Shown: positions 30,099 to 39,365 of the stretch, in pieces
Layout of the letters: each line of letters opens with the position of its first letter
Numbering within the stretch: position 1 is the stretch's first letter
Origin: an uncultured Marivita sp.
Lineage (GTDB): Bacteria; Pseudomonadota; Alphaproteobacteria; Rhodobacterales; Rhodobacteraceae
DNA length: 64,000 nucleotides
Reading direction: 5' to 3'
NCBI RefSeq assembly: GCF_947488135.1
Contig: NZ_CANKYW010000006.1
Location: 184,226-248,225 of the forward strand
Translations under genes and position numbers: made by a program
Notes under the pieces: model-generated
The model's input: the letters and a program-made list of their open reading frames with translations, nothing else
Told to the model about the DNA's origin: nothing
Databases searched by the model: none

Positions 30099-30548
30099 AT
30101 GGGATTGAAGGTTTATCTGTCCGGAGAAATCCACACCGACTGGCGTGAGCAAATCATCGAGGCGTGCAAGGGTCTTGATGTCGAATTCGACAGCCCGGTC
30201 ACCGATCACGCCGCAAGCGACGATTGCGGGGTCGCGATCCTTGGGTCTGAAAACGACAAGTACTGGCACGATCACAAGGGAGCGATGGTCAACGCGATCC
30301 GGACCCGCAAGGGGATTGCGGATGCCGATGTCGTCGTTGTCCGGTTCGGTGAGAAATACAAGCAATGGAACGCCGCGTTCGACGCCGGGTATGCCAGCGC
30401 GCTGGGCAAATCGCTCATCATCCTGCAACAGCCCGAGCACGACCATGCCTTGAAAGAGGTGGACGCGGCTGCCTTGGCCATGACGCGCAGCCCGCAAGAG
30501 GTCGCGCAGATCCTGCGGTATGTGCTGACGGGCGCGCTGCCGTCGTGA
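30099..30548 (+). CDS. ytoQ: YtoQ family protein
   Basis: A 149-residue protein recognisable as YtoQ: MGLKVYLSGEIHTDWREQI, DSPVTDHAASDDCG and DADVVVVRFGEKYKQWNAAFDAGYA. The fold resembles nucleoside 2-deoxyribosyltransferases, but activity has not been settled to my knowledge. AAAGGAG lies eight bases before the ATG at 30099, which decides the start over a longer frame beginning at 30039 inside the methyltransferase. Confidence 0.87.
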   Translation: MGLKVYLSGEIHTDWREQIIEACKGLDVEFDSPVTDHAASDDCGVAILGSENDKYWHDHKGAMVNAIRTRKGIADADVVVVRFGEKYKQWNAAFDAGYASALGKSLIILQQPEHDHALKEVDAAALAMTRSPQEVAQILRYVLTGALPS

Positions 30549-30695
30549 TCTGAGGCGTGCGAGCCGCATTTTGCGGCACATATCCGCAAATTCCCAGTGG
30601 ATCGTTTCCAAAAACGTGACAATGGCTTCGGCGATGCTATCAGATTTGCATCCCGGGCCAGCGCGCCGGGCAAGCCAACACGAGGGAAACGCGTA

Positions 30696-31121
30696 ATGAT
30701 TCAAGAATTCAAGGATTTCATCGCCAAGGGCAATGTCATGGACATGGCTGTCGGCATCATCATCGGGGCCGCATTCACGGCGATCGTCACATCGTTGGTG
30801 GGGGACATCATCAACCCGATCATCGCCCTGTTCACGGGCGGGATCGACTTCTCCGGCTGGTTCTACACGCTGGATGGCAGTGAATTCGCGTCGCTTGCCG
30901 CCGCGCAAGAAGCCGGCGCCCCGGTCTTTGCGATCGGCAGCTTCATTATGGCCGTGATCAATTTCCTGATCATCGCCTTCGTGGTCTTCATGCTGGTCAA
31001 GATGGTCAACCGGATCAAGGAAGCTGCGGAAAAGCCGGACGATGTCGCGCCGGAAGTGGAAACGGGTCCGAGCGAACTCGACGTTCTTCTGGAAATCCGG
31101 GATGCTCTGAGCAAGGGCTGA
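30696..31121 (+). CDS. mscL: Large-conductance mechanosensitive channel
   Basis: A 141-residue MscL. It begins [20 protein letters not shown], the conserved amphipathic helix and start of TM1 (about 14-45); TM2 covers about 75-105; the C-terminal helix contains [18 protein letters not shown]. It opens under membrane tension in osmotic downshock. The start at 30696 has GAGGGAAA upstream. An intrinsic terminator follows 46 bases after the stop. Confidence 0.96.
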   Translation: MIQEFKDFIAKGNVMDMAVGIIIGAAFTAIVTSLVGDIINPIIALFTGGIDFSGWFYTLDGSEFASLAAAQEAGAPVFAIGSFIMAVINFLIIAFVVFMLVKMVNRIKEAAEKPDDVAPEVETGPSELDVLLEIRDALSKG

Positions 31122-31167
31122 TTTGCCGACACTACGGCTGCCAGCCTCGCGCCGGACCGATTTTCAG

Positions 31168-31199
31168 GCCTTCGCCGTGATGTGTGGCGAAGGCTTTTT
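31168..31199 (+). terminator. Intrinsic terminator after mscL
   Basis: A 9-bp perfect stem, GCCTTCGCC / GGCGAAGGC, with a 9-base loop and TTTTT at 31195. It lies directly before the convergent sugar dehydrogenase stop at 31203. Confidence 0.9.
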
Positions 31200-31202
31200 G
31201 CA

Positions 31203-32492
31203 TCAATTACCGGGTGTGAGTTTATAGATCAGACCCTCGTCGACCGCCGTGTAGAGGCTGCCGTCAGGCCCCGATACAACCGAGCGGAACCGCCCCGGTT
31301 CCATCGGCAGCGTCAATTCGGTGACATCCTCGACGGTCATTTCGTCGGTCAGTTCGATCACGTCGATCCGCTGGCCCAGCGGAGTGCCGCCAAAGCCGAT
31401 ACCCATGATGCCGACAACCATCGCGCCGTCCCAATCGCCCCACTGCTCACCTTCAAGAAAGGCCGCAGAGGACGTACCTTGTGACCAGCCGTTATTGTCC
31501 CAGATCGGTGGCATGGCGTCCGGATAGGTCTCGAGATCGGTCATCGGCATGAAGGTTGCGCGCTCATAGCGGTTCATGCCCTCCATCTGGTTCGGGCTAT
31601 AGCCACAGTAATTGTCCGGGCACTCACCGCGACCTGCCATGTTCGGACGCGGGTCCCAACCGGCATTGCCACCGTTTCGGAGAACCGTGATTTCGTCTGA
31701 ATGCCAGGGTCCGTGTTCCGCGACGATCGGTGTGCCGGTTTCGGGGTGAAAGGCGATCCCCTGCACGTTGCGATGCCCGTAGGTGTAGGTGCGCTGGTCA
31801 AAGCCTTCCGGCGGCGCGTTTTCTGCGGCTGCGTTCCCGTCGGTGTCGATCCGGAGCACCTTGCTGCCCATAAGTGTCGGGCTTTGCGGGATCTCGCTGT
31901 TGTGATTGTCGCCTGTCGTTAGATAAAGATAGCCGTCCGGTCCGAAACGCACGCGCCCGCCATTGTGGGCGCCGGTGCCTCCAAACGGGTGATCCGTCGC
32001 TTCCATTTTATAGGGCACATCCTCGACGATATCGGTGCGGTCCGACACGTCTGTGAAGTCCTCGCTTACTACCAGCCGCATGAGACGGTTGGTATGCGGC
32101 GTCACCATATTCGAGGTCGAGTAGACGTAGATTCGACGGTTGTTTGCGAAATCGGGATCGATAGCGACACCCATCATTCCGGCCTGGCCGTCGCAAAAGA
32201 GATCTTCGGCAGAGCTGGCATACCCTTCGGCATTGGACATGCCCAAAAGGGCGTTCACCTCACCAGATGGCATGAGGACAGATAGTCCATCGCATTTCTC
32301 GGTGAAAAACATGGTTCCATCGTCGAGAAATGCCATATCCCACGGCTCGTCGAGATCGGACAGCACAACCGTGTGTTGCAGGCTGGTTGTGTTGACCCCG
32401 GTCTGCGCGGAGGCCTGCGATCCCGTGATGAGCGCGGTGGCGAGCAATGGCGCGATTGCAAGTGTGGCGGTGCTTTGAAGTAGATGGCCCAT
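31203..32492 (-). CDS. Exported PQQ-dependent sugar dehydrogenase (GDH/Asd-like)
   Basis: A 429-residue secreted six-bladed beta-propeller. A signal peptide (MGHLLQSTATLAIAPLLATALITGSQASA) precedes the mature region. Family blocks are LDEPWDMAFLDDGTMFFTEK, GTGAHNGGRVRFGPDGYLYL, YTYGHRNVQGIAFHPETG and AEHGPWHSDEITVL, which match soluble glucose/sorbosone dehydrogenases using PQQ. The substrate is uncertain. It would need PQQ made elsewhere or taken up. Confidence 0.88.
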   Translation of the reverse strand: MGHLLQSTATLAIAPLLATALITGSQASAQTGVNTTSLQHTVVLSDLDEPWDMAFLDDGTMFFTEKCDGLSVLMPSGEVNALLGMSNAEGYASSAEDLFCDGQAGMMGVAIDPDFANNRRIYVYSTSNMVTPHTNRLMRLVVSEDFTDVSDRTDIVEDVPYKMEATDHPFGGTGAHNGGRVRFGPDGYLYLTTGDNHNSEIPQSPTLMGSKVLRIDTDGNAAAENAPPEGFDQRTYTYGHRNVQGIAFHPETGTPIVAEHGPWHSDEITVLRNGGNAGWDPRPNMAGRGECPDNYCGYSPNQMEGMNRYERATFMPMTDLETYPDAMPPIWDNNGWSQGTSSAAFLEGEQWGDWDGAMVVGIMGIGFGGTPLGQRIDVIELTDEMTVEDVTELTLPMEPGRFRSVVSGPDGSLYTAVDEGLIYKLTPGN

Positions 32493-32631
32493 AATATCCT
32501 CCCTGATTTATGGATGCCCAAACTCGGTGCGTTTGGTTGACGCATCGTCACTTAGGCTACTCAGAGGTAGGGCAAAATCCGAGTCTATTCAATTTCTCAT
32601 GCAACTTTGCGTATAGTCCTCGCAAACATTT

Positions 32632-32655
32632 GCCGCCAGTCGCGCGACCGGCGGC
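32632..32655. terminator. Large hairpin downstream of ald
   Basis: A near-perfect 12-bp inverted repeat, GCCGCCAGTCGC / GCGACCGGCGGC, with one mismatch and essentially no loop. It is 12 bases past the ald stop on the - strand and followed by only a weak T-containing stretch, so it is a probable terminator or mRNA 3' stabiliser. Confidence 0.6.
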
Positions 32656-32666
32656 GGATTTGAAGA

Positions 32667-33788
32667 TCAGGTCATCGCCAGAATGTCTTTGGGTTCGGTC
32701 ACGTCCAGTCCCAGAGCTTTGCCGACTGCCGCATAGGTCAGCTTGCCCGCATGGACGTTAAGTCCGGCGAGAAGATGCGGATCATCGGCGCAGGCCTGTT
32801 TCCACCCCTTGTCGGCCAGGGCGAGCATGAAGGGTATCGTTGCATTCCCCAAGGCGATGGTCGATGTGCGCGCCACGGCCCCGGGCATGTTGGCGACGCA
32901 GTAATGCATGATGCCGTCGACCTCGTAGACCGGGTTTTCGTGCGTGGTTGCCTTGGAGGTTTCGAAGCACCCACCCTGATCGATGGCCACGTCCACAAGC
33001 GCGGCGCCGGGCTTCATCGTTGCAAGGTCGGCCCGGCTGACCAGTTTCGGAGCGGCCGCCCCGGGGATCAGAACGGCGCCTACGACCATATCGGCCTGCG
33101 TGATCATCTCGGCGATGTTGGACTGGCTCGCGTAGCGCGTGCGGAACGTACTTCCGAACATGTCATCGAGATAGCGCATGCGCGGAAGAGAGCGATCGAG
33201 AACGGTCACCTCAGCGCCCATCCCAGCGGCGACACGGGCCGCGTGCGTGCCGACAACGCCACCGCCAATGACGACGACCTGCGCGGGACCAACCCCGGGC
33301 ACACCGCCCATCAATACGCCGCGCCCGCCATTTGCCTTTTGCAAGGTCCACGCACCGACCTGAGGCGCAAGCTTTCCGGCGACTTCGGACATCGGAGCAA
33401 GCAGGGGCAGACCACCGCTCGCATCGGTGACAGTTTCATATGCGATACAGGTCGCGCCCGATGCGATCAGGTCATGTGTCTGGTCGGGGTCTGGTGCGAG
33501 GTGCAGGTAGGTGAACAGAAGCTGGCCTTCGCGCAGCATCTTGCGTTCTTTCGCCTGAGGTTCCTTGACCTTTACGATCATGTCGGCGGTCGCGAACACC
33601 TCGTCGGCGGTGTCGATGATCTGCGCACCGGCGGCGCTATAGCTGTCGTCATCGAAACCCGCGCCAATGCCGGCGCCTTTCTGGATCAAGACGGTATGGC
33701 CATGCGCCACCGCTTCCTGTGCCGCGCTCGGAGTGATGCCGACGCGGAATTCCTGCGGTTTGATTTCTGTGGGGCATCCGATTTTCAT
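32667..33788 (-). CDS. ald: Alanine dehydrogenase
   Basis: A 373-residue enzyme that interconverts L-alanine and pyruvate plus ammonium with NAD. The N-terminal [17 protein letters not shown], substrate region [11 protein letters not shown], Rossmann motif VIGGGVVG and C-terminal [15 protein letters not shown] match the family. GGAGGAGTTCACC lies upstream of the ATG at 33788, which decides the start. It is divergent from an Lrp-type regulator, the usual partner. Confidence 0.97.
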   Translation of the reverse strand: MKIGCPTEIKPQEFRVGITPSAAQEAVAHGHTVLIQKGAGIGAGFDDDSYSAAGAQIIDTADEVFATADMIVKVKEPQAKERKMLREGQLLFTYLHLAPDPDQTHDLIASGATCIAYETVTDASGGLPLLAPMSEVAGKLAPQVGAWTLQKANGGRGVLMGGVPGVGPAQVVVIGGGVVGTHAARVAAGMGAEVTVLDRSLPRMRYLDDMFGSTFRTRYASQSNIAEMITQADMVVGAVLIPGAAAPKLVSRADLATMKPGAALVDVAIDQGGCFETSKATTHENPVYEVDGIMHYCVANMPGAVARTSTIALGNATIPFMLALADKGWKQACADDPHLLAGLNVHAGKLTYAAVGKALGLDVTEPKDILAMT

Positions 33789-33877
33789 GGTGAACTCCTC
33801 CGATTGATGTTCTGGGAATAATACGTGGGTCACGATGCAATTTTGTCTGGATATGCGGCGTTTGCCCGGTCATCTTG

Positions 33878-33890
33878 CGAAGAAGCTTCG
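33878..33890. promoter_or_regulatory. Inverted repeat in the ald-lrp divergent region, candidate operator
   Basis: CGAAG-AAG-CTTCG lies 34 bases before the Lrp-type regulator start and 90 bases before ald. Its place between a target gene and its divergent regulator suggests an Lrp-family binding site. Only position and symmetry support this. Confidence 0.35.
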
Positions 33891-33924
33891 AATACTGAGC
33901 CATTTTGCAGGAGATTTCTGATAT

Positions 33925-34383
33925 ATGGCCCTTGATGACATGGATCGTCGCATCCTGCGTGTGTTGCAACGCAAGGGCCGGATCTCGAATGCCGAACTGG
34001 CCGAGTCGGTAAACCTGTCCGCCTCTGCCTGTCACCGGCGGGTGCAGCGGCTCGAGGCGGACGGATATATTCGCGATTACGTGGCGCTCTTGAACGCGCG
34101 CAAATTGGGAATGCCGACCACCGTGTTCGTCGAAATCAAGCTGAGCAGCCAGGCGGATGATCTGCTTGAGGCGTTCGAGAAAGCGGTGTCCCGGGTGCCG
34201 GATGTGCTGGAATGCCACCTGATGGCCGGAACCGCCGACTATATCCTCAAGGTCGTCGCCGAGGACACCGAGGATTTCGCCCGCATTCATCGACAATACC
34301 TGACACGCCTTCCGGGGGTGGCCCAGATGCAAAGCTCATTCGCCCTCCGCACCGTTTTCAAAACCACTGCCCTTCCCGTGTGA
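33925..34383 (+). CDS. Lrp/AsnC family transcriptional regulator
   Basis: A 152-residue regulator. Residues 1-60 form the AsnC-type helix-turn-helix (RRILRVLQRKGRISNAELAE, then SASACHRRVQRLEADG); the C-terminal RAM ligand-binding domain includes DVLECHLMAGTADYILKV. Lrp regulators divergent from ald typically activate it in response to alanine; here that is inference from arrangement. Confidence 0.93.
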   Translation: MALDDMDRRILRVLQRKGRISNAELAESVNLSASACHRRVQRLEADGYIRDYVALLNARKLGMPTTVFVEIKLSSQADDLLEAFEKAVSRVPDVLECHLMAGTADYILKVVAEDTEDFARIHRQYLTRLPGVAQMQSSFALRTVFKTTALPV

Positions 34384-34567
34384 CCTTGTGCTGGCCGACG
34401 TCGATGCCGAGGTCGCGAAGACCGAACAAATGGGCGGCGAAATCATGCGCGATCCCTTTGATGTGCCAGGCATCGGCCGCATCGCAATCGTGAAGGACCC
34501 CGCGGGCGCGATGGTCGGGCTGATCACTGAGGCAGCGCCAAGCGAAGAGACCATGTCCGAAGGCTGA
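34382..34567 (+). pseudogene. Remnant of a VOC (glyoxalase/bleomycin resistance-like) gene, C-terminal part
   Basis: Translation in this frame gives about 61 residues, with ADVDAEVAKTEQMGGEIM, GIGRIAIVKDPAGAMVGL and a normal stop. This is the second half of a VOC-family betaalpha module. No matching N-terminal half is found upstream, where the lrp-type gene ends in a different frame. The GTG at 34388 could start a 59-residue product, but a truncated relic is more likely. Confidence 0.6.
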
Positions 34568-34668
34568 TTTGTGTCTCGGAACTTGTCTTGTTAAACTGCG
34601 TTTATGCACCGGAGCACCTGCCTGAACGGCGGCCTCCACTTATTCATTCCCCGACATATGGAGCATTC

Positions 34669-35103
34669 ATGACCCAGGCAAAAACGGGCGATACCGTTTC
34701 TATTCATTACACCGGCACATTGGCTGACGGTTCGACCTTCGACAGCTCGGCCGGCCGCGACCCCTTGGAATTCACCGTCGGCGCAGGACAGATCATTCCT
34801 GGCCTCGATCAGGCGATCGCCGGCATGGCCGTCGGCGACACGAAAAAAGTCGACGTGCCCGCCGATCAAGCCTACGGACAGCGCGACCCGAACGCGCAAC
34901 AAGCCGTCCCGCGCGCTGACATCCCGGCCGATATCCCGCTCGAGCCCGGCACGCAGTTGCAAATGCAGACACCGAGCGGACAGGTCGTGCCCGTGATGGT
35001 CGCCGATGTGAACGAGACCGAGGTGACCCTCGACGCGAACCATCCGCTGGCGGGTCAGGATCTGACCTTCGACGTGGAAGTCGTCGAGATCAAAGCGGCC
35101 TGA
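34669..35103 (+). CDS. FKBP-type peptidyl-prolyl cis-trans isomerase (SlyD-like)
   Basis: A 144-residue isomerase. The FKBP half starts TGDTVSIHYTGTLADGSTFDS, continues with FTVGAGQIIPGLDQAIAGM, and has an inserted IF-like chaperone flap (about 70-120) with VTLDANHPLAGQDLTFDVE closing the fold, as in SlyD. The histidine-rich metal-binding tail of E. coli SlyD is absent. It assists proline isomerisation during folding. Start at 34669 (MTQAKTGD) fits the family. Confidence 0.92.
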   Translation: MTQAKTGDTVSIHYTGTLADGSTFDSSAGRDPLEFTVGAGQIIPGLDQAIAGMAVGDTKKVDVPADQAYGQRDPNAQQAVPRADIPADIPLEPGTQLQMQTPSGQVVPVMVADVNETEVTLDANHPLAGQDLTFDVEVVEIKAA

Positions 35104-35119
35104 GGGTCTTTCCGGTTTC

Positions 35120-35168
35120 GGATCGGCTGTGCCGATCCGATCCGTGCGAGGGGCTCTGCCCCTCGCAC
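35120..35168. repeat. Tandem intergenic hairpins, REP-like, between convergent FKBP and metG genes
   Basis: Two hairpins stand side by side: GGATCGGC-TGT-GCCGATCC (35120-35138) and an 11-bp perfect stem GTGCGAGGGGC-TCT-GCCCCTCGCAC (35144-35168). The following CCCCGAGG was probably once continuous with TATTTGGAGCCC at 36270, a string I recognise as a common Rhodobacterales post-gene repeat. The IS110 element now splits it. The hairpins can also terminate the FKBP transcript. Confidence 0.75.
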
Positions 35169-35186
35169 TCCCCGAGGCAAGTGTGT

Positions 35187-36107
35187 TTATGCGTTTGTCG
35201 CATATGGTCGGTTGTCTCGGATCATTGCGTTAAGAATGATGACGAGTTTGCGCGTGACAGCGATGATGGCTTGCTTTGGAGCCTTTCCGTTTTCTTTCAG
35301 TCGCTCAGCGAAGGCTCGTAAACCGGGATCAGATCGAGAGGCACTCAAGCCGGCCATATACAGGGCATCTCGCAGGCTTTTGCGGCCGCCGCCGATGCGC
35401 CGTTTGCCGATGCGCGTTCCGCTATCACGGGCCATCGGCGCGACGCCTACAAGTGCTGCGACCTGGCGGGGTGAGAGCGGACCCAGTTCAGGCAATTCCG
35501 TCAGCAGGGCGGTGGCCACGACCGGCCCGATCCCGGGCGCACCCCGCAGCACGTGCGCGCGCTCTGACAAGTCGCGGGAGGCTGCGATGCACGCCTCGAT
35601 CTGCCTGGAAAGCACGGCCACTTCCTCCTTCAAGACGTCCAACACGCGTTGGATCGAACGCCTCGTCTGTGGATCTGTGGTCTGCGTCCAGCGGACCTTC
35701 TCGCGTTTTGCATCCTCGACCAATTGTCGGCGGCGCAGCTGCAAAGCCTTGAGATGCAACATCTCTTCGCTGTCGGGTGGACATTCCGGCAGGTCCAGCC
35801 GCTGCCCCATCTCGCGCAGAACCTGCGCGTCGACCTTGTCTGTCTTGGCCAGCCGCCCGAGCGAGTTGGCAAACGCGCGCGACCGACGCGGATTGACCCG
35901 GATCGCGGGCACACCCACCGTCCCAAGAGCCGTCCGCAAAGGCGTTTCACATCCGCCAGACGCTTCAAAAACCACACCCCCGTGCACCGCGCGAACCGCT
36001 TGCGCGAAGGCGGTGAGGTCCTTGTTTGAAACACGCTGGTACCCATCTGGACCAGCCACATCAATCCAGGCCTTTGCAACGTCGACACCGAATACATTTT
36101 CCATCAT
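35187..36107 (-). CDS. IS110-family transposase (DEDD recombinase)
   Basis: A 306-residue recombinase. The N-terminal RuvC-like domain holds Asp9 (FGVDVAKAWIDVA), Glu48 (VVFEASGG), Asp90 and Asp93 (KTDKVDAQVL). The C-terminal Tnp domain holds GAPGIGPVVATALLTELPEL, and Ser229 in ARDSGTRIGKRRIGGG is the likely catalytic serine. Both domains are complete. Either of two adjacent ATGs (36107 or 36104) may be used. It probably acts with the RNA encoded just upstream. Confidence 0.95.
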   Translation of the reverse strand: MMENVFGVDVAKAWIDVAGPDGYQRVSNKDLTAFAQAVRAVHGGVVFEASGGCETPLRTALGTVGVPAIRVNPRRSRAFANSLGRLAKTDKVDAQVLREMGQRLDLPECPPDSEEMLHLKALQLRRRQLVEDAKREKVRWTQTTDPQTRRSIQRVLDVLKEEVAVLSRQIEACIAASRDLSERAHVLRGAPGIGPVVATALLTELPELGPLSPRQVAALVGVAPMARDSGTRIGKRRIGGGRKSLRDALYMAGLSASRSDPGLRAFAERLKENGKAPKQAIIAVTRKLVIILNAMIRDNRPYATNA

Positions 36108-36267
36108 ACTTCCCCTGTTCCAGTCATACGGGATCGGCGGCAACCGTCCCAATCAAGTGTGCAGGACATCCGTAAGCGGGCGGGGCTCAAGCCTCGGGGC
36201 GATGTCAGACCATCAGGTATTTAACGAGCTCCCGCCCGCGACCAAAATACACCGATGCAAACAGACT
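36108..36267 (-). ncRNA. Candidate bridge RNA of the IS110 element
   Basis: Read on the - strand, this segment folds into two guide loops. The target loop is closed by GCGGGCGG/CCGCCCGC and GCTC/GAGC (36226-36239 with 36176-36188). Its left guide AAATACCT (36222-36215) and right guide CCCCGAGG (36199-36192) match the two halves of the interrupted site. The donor loop carries CACACTTG (36161-36154), identical to the element end at 35185-35178, and GACTGG (36125-36120), complementary to the other end at 36264-36269. The order target loop then donor loop is that of the IS621 bridge RNA. Exact RNA ends are unknown. Confidence 0.85.
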
Positions 36268-36315
36268 GGTATTTGGAGCCCAAAGAAGCAGCTTTGGTCA
36301 GCAAAACACGCGGCG

Positions 36316-38034
36316 TCAGCGTCTGCCGCCGGCGAAACGTTCCTGCCATTCCGCGCGTTCATCGTCGCTTATCTTCCGGAACGTTACCTCGGGCACTGCG
36401 AAAGCATGTCCGACCGGGAGGGCCTTCACGGCTGAGGCCACATCCTTGGGCCATTCGGCATCTTCGGATTTCATCGCGGTCAGCAGCTGCGCCGAGGCAT
36501 CCGGAATGAACGGGCTCGAGATCACGGCGTAAAAGCGGATCAGGTTCAACGCGATGCGGATCTGCATTGCTGCTGCGTCTGGGTCTTCCTTGAACGTCGT
36601 CCAAGGCGCCACGTCCTGAAGATACTCGTTCCCCAGAACCCAAAGCGCCCTCAAGGCCAAGGCGGATTTGCGGACGTCAATGGCATCCATATGCGCCTCG
36701 TAGTCGCGCAAGCCCTTTTCCAGATCGTCGATCAATTGCGCCTCGCGCTCGCCCGGCGTGCCGCCTGCGGGCACTTCTTCGCCGAACTTGGAGCGGCAGA
36801 ACTTGGTCACGCGGCTGGCGAAATTGCCCAGCACGTCAGCCAGATCCTTGTTCACCGAGCTTTGGAAATTTTCCCAGGTGAACTCACTGTCCGAGCTTTC
36901 GGGCGCATGGCTCAGCAGCCACCAGCGCCAGTAATCGGCCGGCAGGATTTCGAGCGCCTGATCCATGAAGACGCCGCGGCCCTGCGACGTGCTGAACTGG
37001 CCGCCGTCGTAATTGAGGTAGTTGAAGGACTTGATGTAATCGACCAGCTTCCATGGCTCGCCGGACCCGAGGATCGTCGCCGGGAACGACAGCGTGTGAA
37101 ACGGCACGTTGTCCTTGCCCATGAACTGCGTATAGCGCACATCATCCGCGCCCTTGTCGGTGCGCCACCAGCGTTCCCAATCGGCATCGCTCTTGCCATG
37201 CGCCTCGGCCCATTCGCCCGCGCAGGCGATGTACTCGATGGGCGCGTCGAACCAGACGTAGAAGACCTTGCCTTCCATACCCGGCCAGTCCTCCTCGCCT
37301 TTCTTGACCGGGATGCCCCAGTCCAGATCGCGGGTGATGCCCCGGTCCTGAAGGCCGTCGCCATCGTTCAGCCACTTCTTCGCAATCGATGTGGTCAGGA
37401 TCGGCCAGTCGGTCTTGCTGTCGATCCAGTCCTGCAACTTGCCGCGCATCTGTGACTGGCGCAGGTAGAGGTGTTTGGTTTCGCGCACCTCAAGATCGGT
37501 CGAGCCAGAGATGGCCGAGCGCGGGTCGATCAGGTCAGTCGGATCGAGCTGCTTGGTGCAGTTCTCGCACTGGTCGCCACGGGCTTTGTCGTACCCGCAG
37601 TTGGGGCAGGTGCCTTCGATATAGCGATCCGGCAGGAAGCGTTTGTCGGCGTGCGAATAGACCTGCTTTTCGCTGACTTCGCGGATCAATCCGGCATCGG
37701 CCAAGCGCCCCGCAAAATGCTGGGTCAGCTTGTGGTTCTGCGGGCTGGAGGAACGACCGAAATGATCGAAAGACAGGCGGAAGCCCTTGGCCAGTTCCGC
37801 CTGAACCGCCCACATCTCGGCGCAGTAATCGGCGACAGGCTTGCCTGCCTTCGCGGCAGCCAATTCGGCCGGGGTGCCGTGCTCGTCGGTGGCGCAGAGA
37901 AACATCACCTCGTTGCCGCGTGCACGCAGGTAGCGGGCGTAGAGATCGGCGGGCAACTGGCTGCCCACGAGGTTCCCGAGATGTTTGATCCCGTTGATGT
38001 AAGGGATCGCCGACGTGATCAGATGCCGTGCCAT
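36316..38034 (-). CDS. metG: Methionine--tRNA ligase
   Basis: A 572-residue class I synthetase. The HIGH-region equivalent is [14 protein letters not shown] near residues 11-24. A zinc knuckle [17 protein letters not shown] occurs around 142-158. In place of KMSKS is the variant QFSTSQGRG seen in this MetG subtype, and the anticodon-binding helical domain follows. The IS110 element lies 47 bases after its stop, so the coding region is untouched. Confidence 0.96.
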   Translation of the reverse strand: MARHLITSAIPYINGIKHLGNLVGSQLPADLYARYLRARGNEVMFLCATDEHGTPAELAAAKAGKPVADYCAEMWAVQAELAKGFRLSFDHFGRSSSPQNHKLTQHFAGRLADAGLIREVSEKQVYSHADKRFLPDRYIEGTCPNCGYDKARGDQCENCTKQLDPTDLIDPRSAISGSTDLEVRETKHLYLRQSQMRGKLQDWIDSKTDWPILTTSIAKKWLNDGDGLQDRGITRDLDWGIPVKKGEEDWPGMEGKVFYVWFDAPIEYIACAGEWAEAHGKSDADWERWWRTDKGADDVRYTQFMGKDNVPFHTLSFPATILGSGEPWKLVDYIKSFNYLNYDGGQFSTSQGRGVFMDQALEILPADYWRWWLLSHAPESSDSEFTWENFQSSVNKDLADVLGNFASRVTKFCRSKFGEEVPAGGTPGEREAQLIDDLEKGLRDYEAHMDAIDVRKSALALRALWVLGNEYLQDVAPWTTFKEDPDAAAMQIRIALNLIRFYAVISSPFIPDASAQLLTAMKSEDAEWPKDVASAVKALPVGHAFAVPEVTFRKISDDERAEWQERFAGGRR

Positions 38035-38105
38035 AAAACTTGCGCCCGCGTGTTTGTCTGAAGTTCGCGCCGCTTTACCGGATCACAGGCGCAAGTGCCA
38101 GAGGA

Positions 38106-39326
38106 TCAGTCCTTTTCCCGGCTGGAGCGCATCAACCGCCCGATCAGGAAGGACGTGCGCGGCGCGTAGACATAGGGTGTCTTGGGCTGGCTGGGGCGGG
38201 CGCGCATACGGATCAGGCCGAACACGACTAGCACCGCATGTCCGACTGCGATCATGGCGAAAAGGGCGGGGGGGCCGTACAGCCCCATTAGCACCGATGC
38301 CAGATAAGGTGCCGCGATGGCCCCGGTCGCGTACCAGAACATCAAAGCGGCGGACAGTTCGACCCGCTCGTCCGACGACGCGAAGTCATGGGCATGGGCC
38401 GCCGCGACGGAATAGATGGGAAAGGTCGTCAGCCCAAAGAATGTCGCCATGAGCAGAACGCCGACCGTGTCGAGGTCAGTCAGGCTGGCCGTGGCCACGG
38501 AGGATACGATGGCTGCCACCGACAGCCAGATGAGAACCCAGCGGCGGTCGTATTTGTCGGCCAGCCAGCCGATCGGGTACTGCGCCAGCGCGCCTCCGGC
38601 CACGAAGGCAGCCATGAACACCGCGATCTGGTCAAGCGCCAGTCCGACGCCCTGTCCATAGATCGGCCCGACCATTCGGAACGAGGCCGAGGACAGGGCG
38701 GCGACGATCACCCCGGCGGCGGCCAGTGGAGAGCGCGCCACCGCAAGCATCGGGCGCAGACGCGGGGCGGATGGGGTGCTGGGCTGTGGGCTCTTGGTCA
38801 CGACCATCGGCAACAAGGCGGCACAGCACAGGATGGCGAGGATGTTGTAGCTGACATAGGCCGCCGGCGTCAGGACACCGATCAGAAGCTGGGCCACCAG
38901 AGAGGCCCCCATATCGACGATGCGGTACAGACCCATCGCGCGTCCGCGGGTCTCGTTCGTGACCTCGGCCTGAAGCCAGGCTTCGATGATCGTGTAGCAT
39001 CCCGCGATGCACAGGCCCGTGGCGACCCGCATCAGCGACCACGCCCAGGCCTCGGTCAAAAGCATGTGCGCCATGAGCGCGATCGCCCCCAGCGCCGTGA
39101 AGGCGGCAAAGGCGCGGGCATGTCCCACGGTGCCCATCAGGCGGGGTGCCCACCAGCACCCGATGAAGAACCCGACGAAATGTGCCGAACCTAAGATACC
39201 GATCTGCGCCGTGGTGAACCCCAGAGTGACGCCGGAAATCGCATCGAGCGGGCCAACCCCTCCCGAGGAGAGCTGCAACAAGGCAACGGACAGAAACAGG
39301 GCGACGAAAGACAGAGGCAGGCGCAT
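38106..39326 (-). CDS. MFS transporter
   Basis: A 406-residue protein with about twelve hydrophobic helices. Typical MFS features are GFFIGCWWAPRLMGTVGHARA between helices 2 and 3 and GWLADKYDRRWVL in the second half. It resembles YfkF/YcaD-type exporters that lack a clear substrate. It lies 39 bases downstream of the ImuA-like gene and could be read with it, which would bring it under SOS control; this is untested. Confidence 0.87.
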   Translation of the reverse strand: MRLPLSFVALFLSVALLQLSSGGVGPLDAISGVTLGFTTAQIGILGSAHFVGFFIGCWWAPRLMGTVGHARAFAAFTALGAIALMAHMLLTEAWAWSLMRVATGLCIAGCYTIIEAWLQAEVTNETRGRAMGLYRIVDMGASLVAQLLIGVLTPAAYVSYNILAILCCAALLPMVVTKSPQPSTPSAPRLRPMLAVARSPLAAAGVIVAALSSASFRMVGPIYGQGVGLALDQIAVFMAAFVAGGALAQYPIGWLADKYDRRWVLIWLSVAAIVSSVATASLTDLDTVGVLLMATFFGLTTFPIYSVAAAHAHDFASSDERVELSAALMFWYATGAIAAPYLASVLMGLYGPPALFAMIAVGHAVLVVFGLIRMRARPSQPKTPYVYAPRTSFLIGRLMRSSREKD

Positions 39327-39365
39327 GATCCCAGCGATAGCGCATCGAGACGAGCTTGTGTGCCC

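Larger units (their letters stand above)
35178..36269 (-). mobile_element. IS110-family insertion sequence (bridge-RNA type), apparently complete
   Basis: About 1,092 bp, delimited by the broken host repeat: CCCCGAGG ends at 35177 and TATTTGG resumes at 36270. GG is found at both junctions (35176-35177 and 36268-36269), fitting a retained core dinucleotide and no conventional target duplication or terminal inverted repeats. The transposase stops about ten bases from one end; the other end holds a roughly 160-base non-coding segment upstream of the transposase, the layout of the IS110 subgroup. All coding and guide parts are intact, so it could still be mobile. Confidence 0.9.

Noticed and set aside
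35178..36269. Terminal inverted repeats and target-site duplication of the IS
   Set aside because: None were found beyond the GG dinucleotide at each junction, which fits IS110 biology rather than a DDE transposon.
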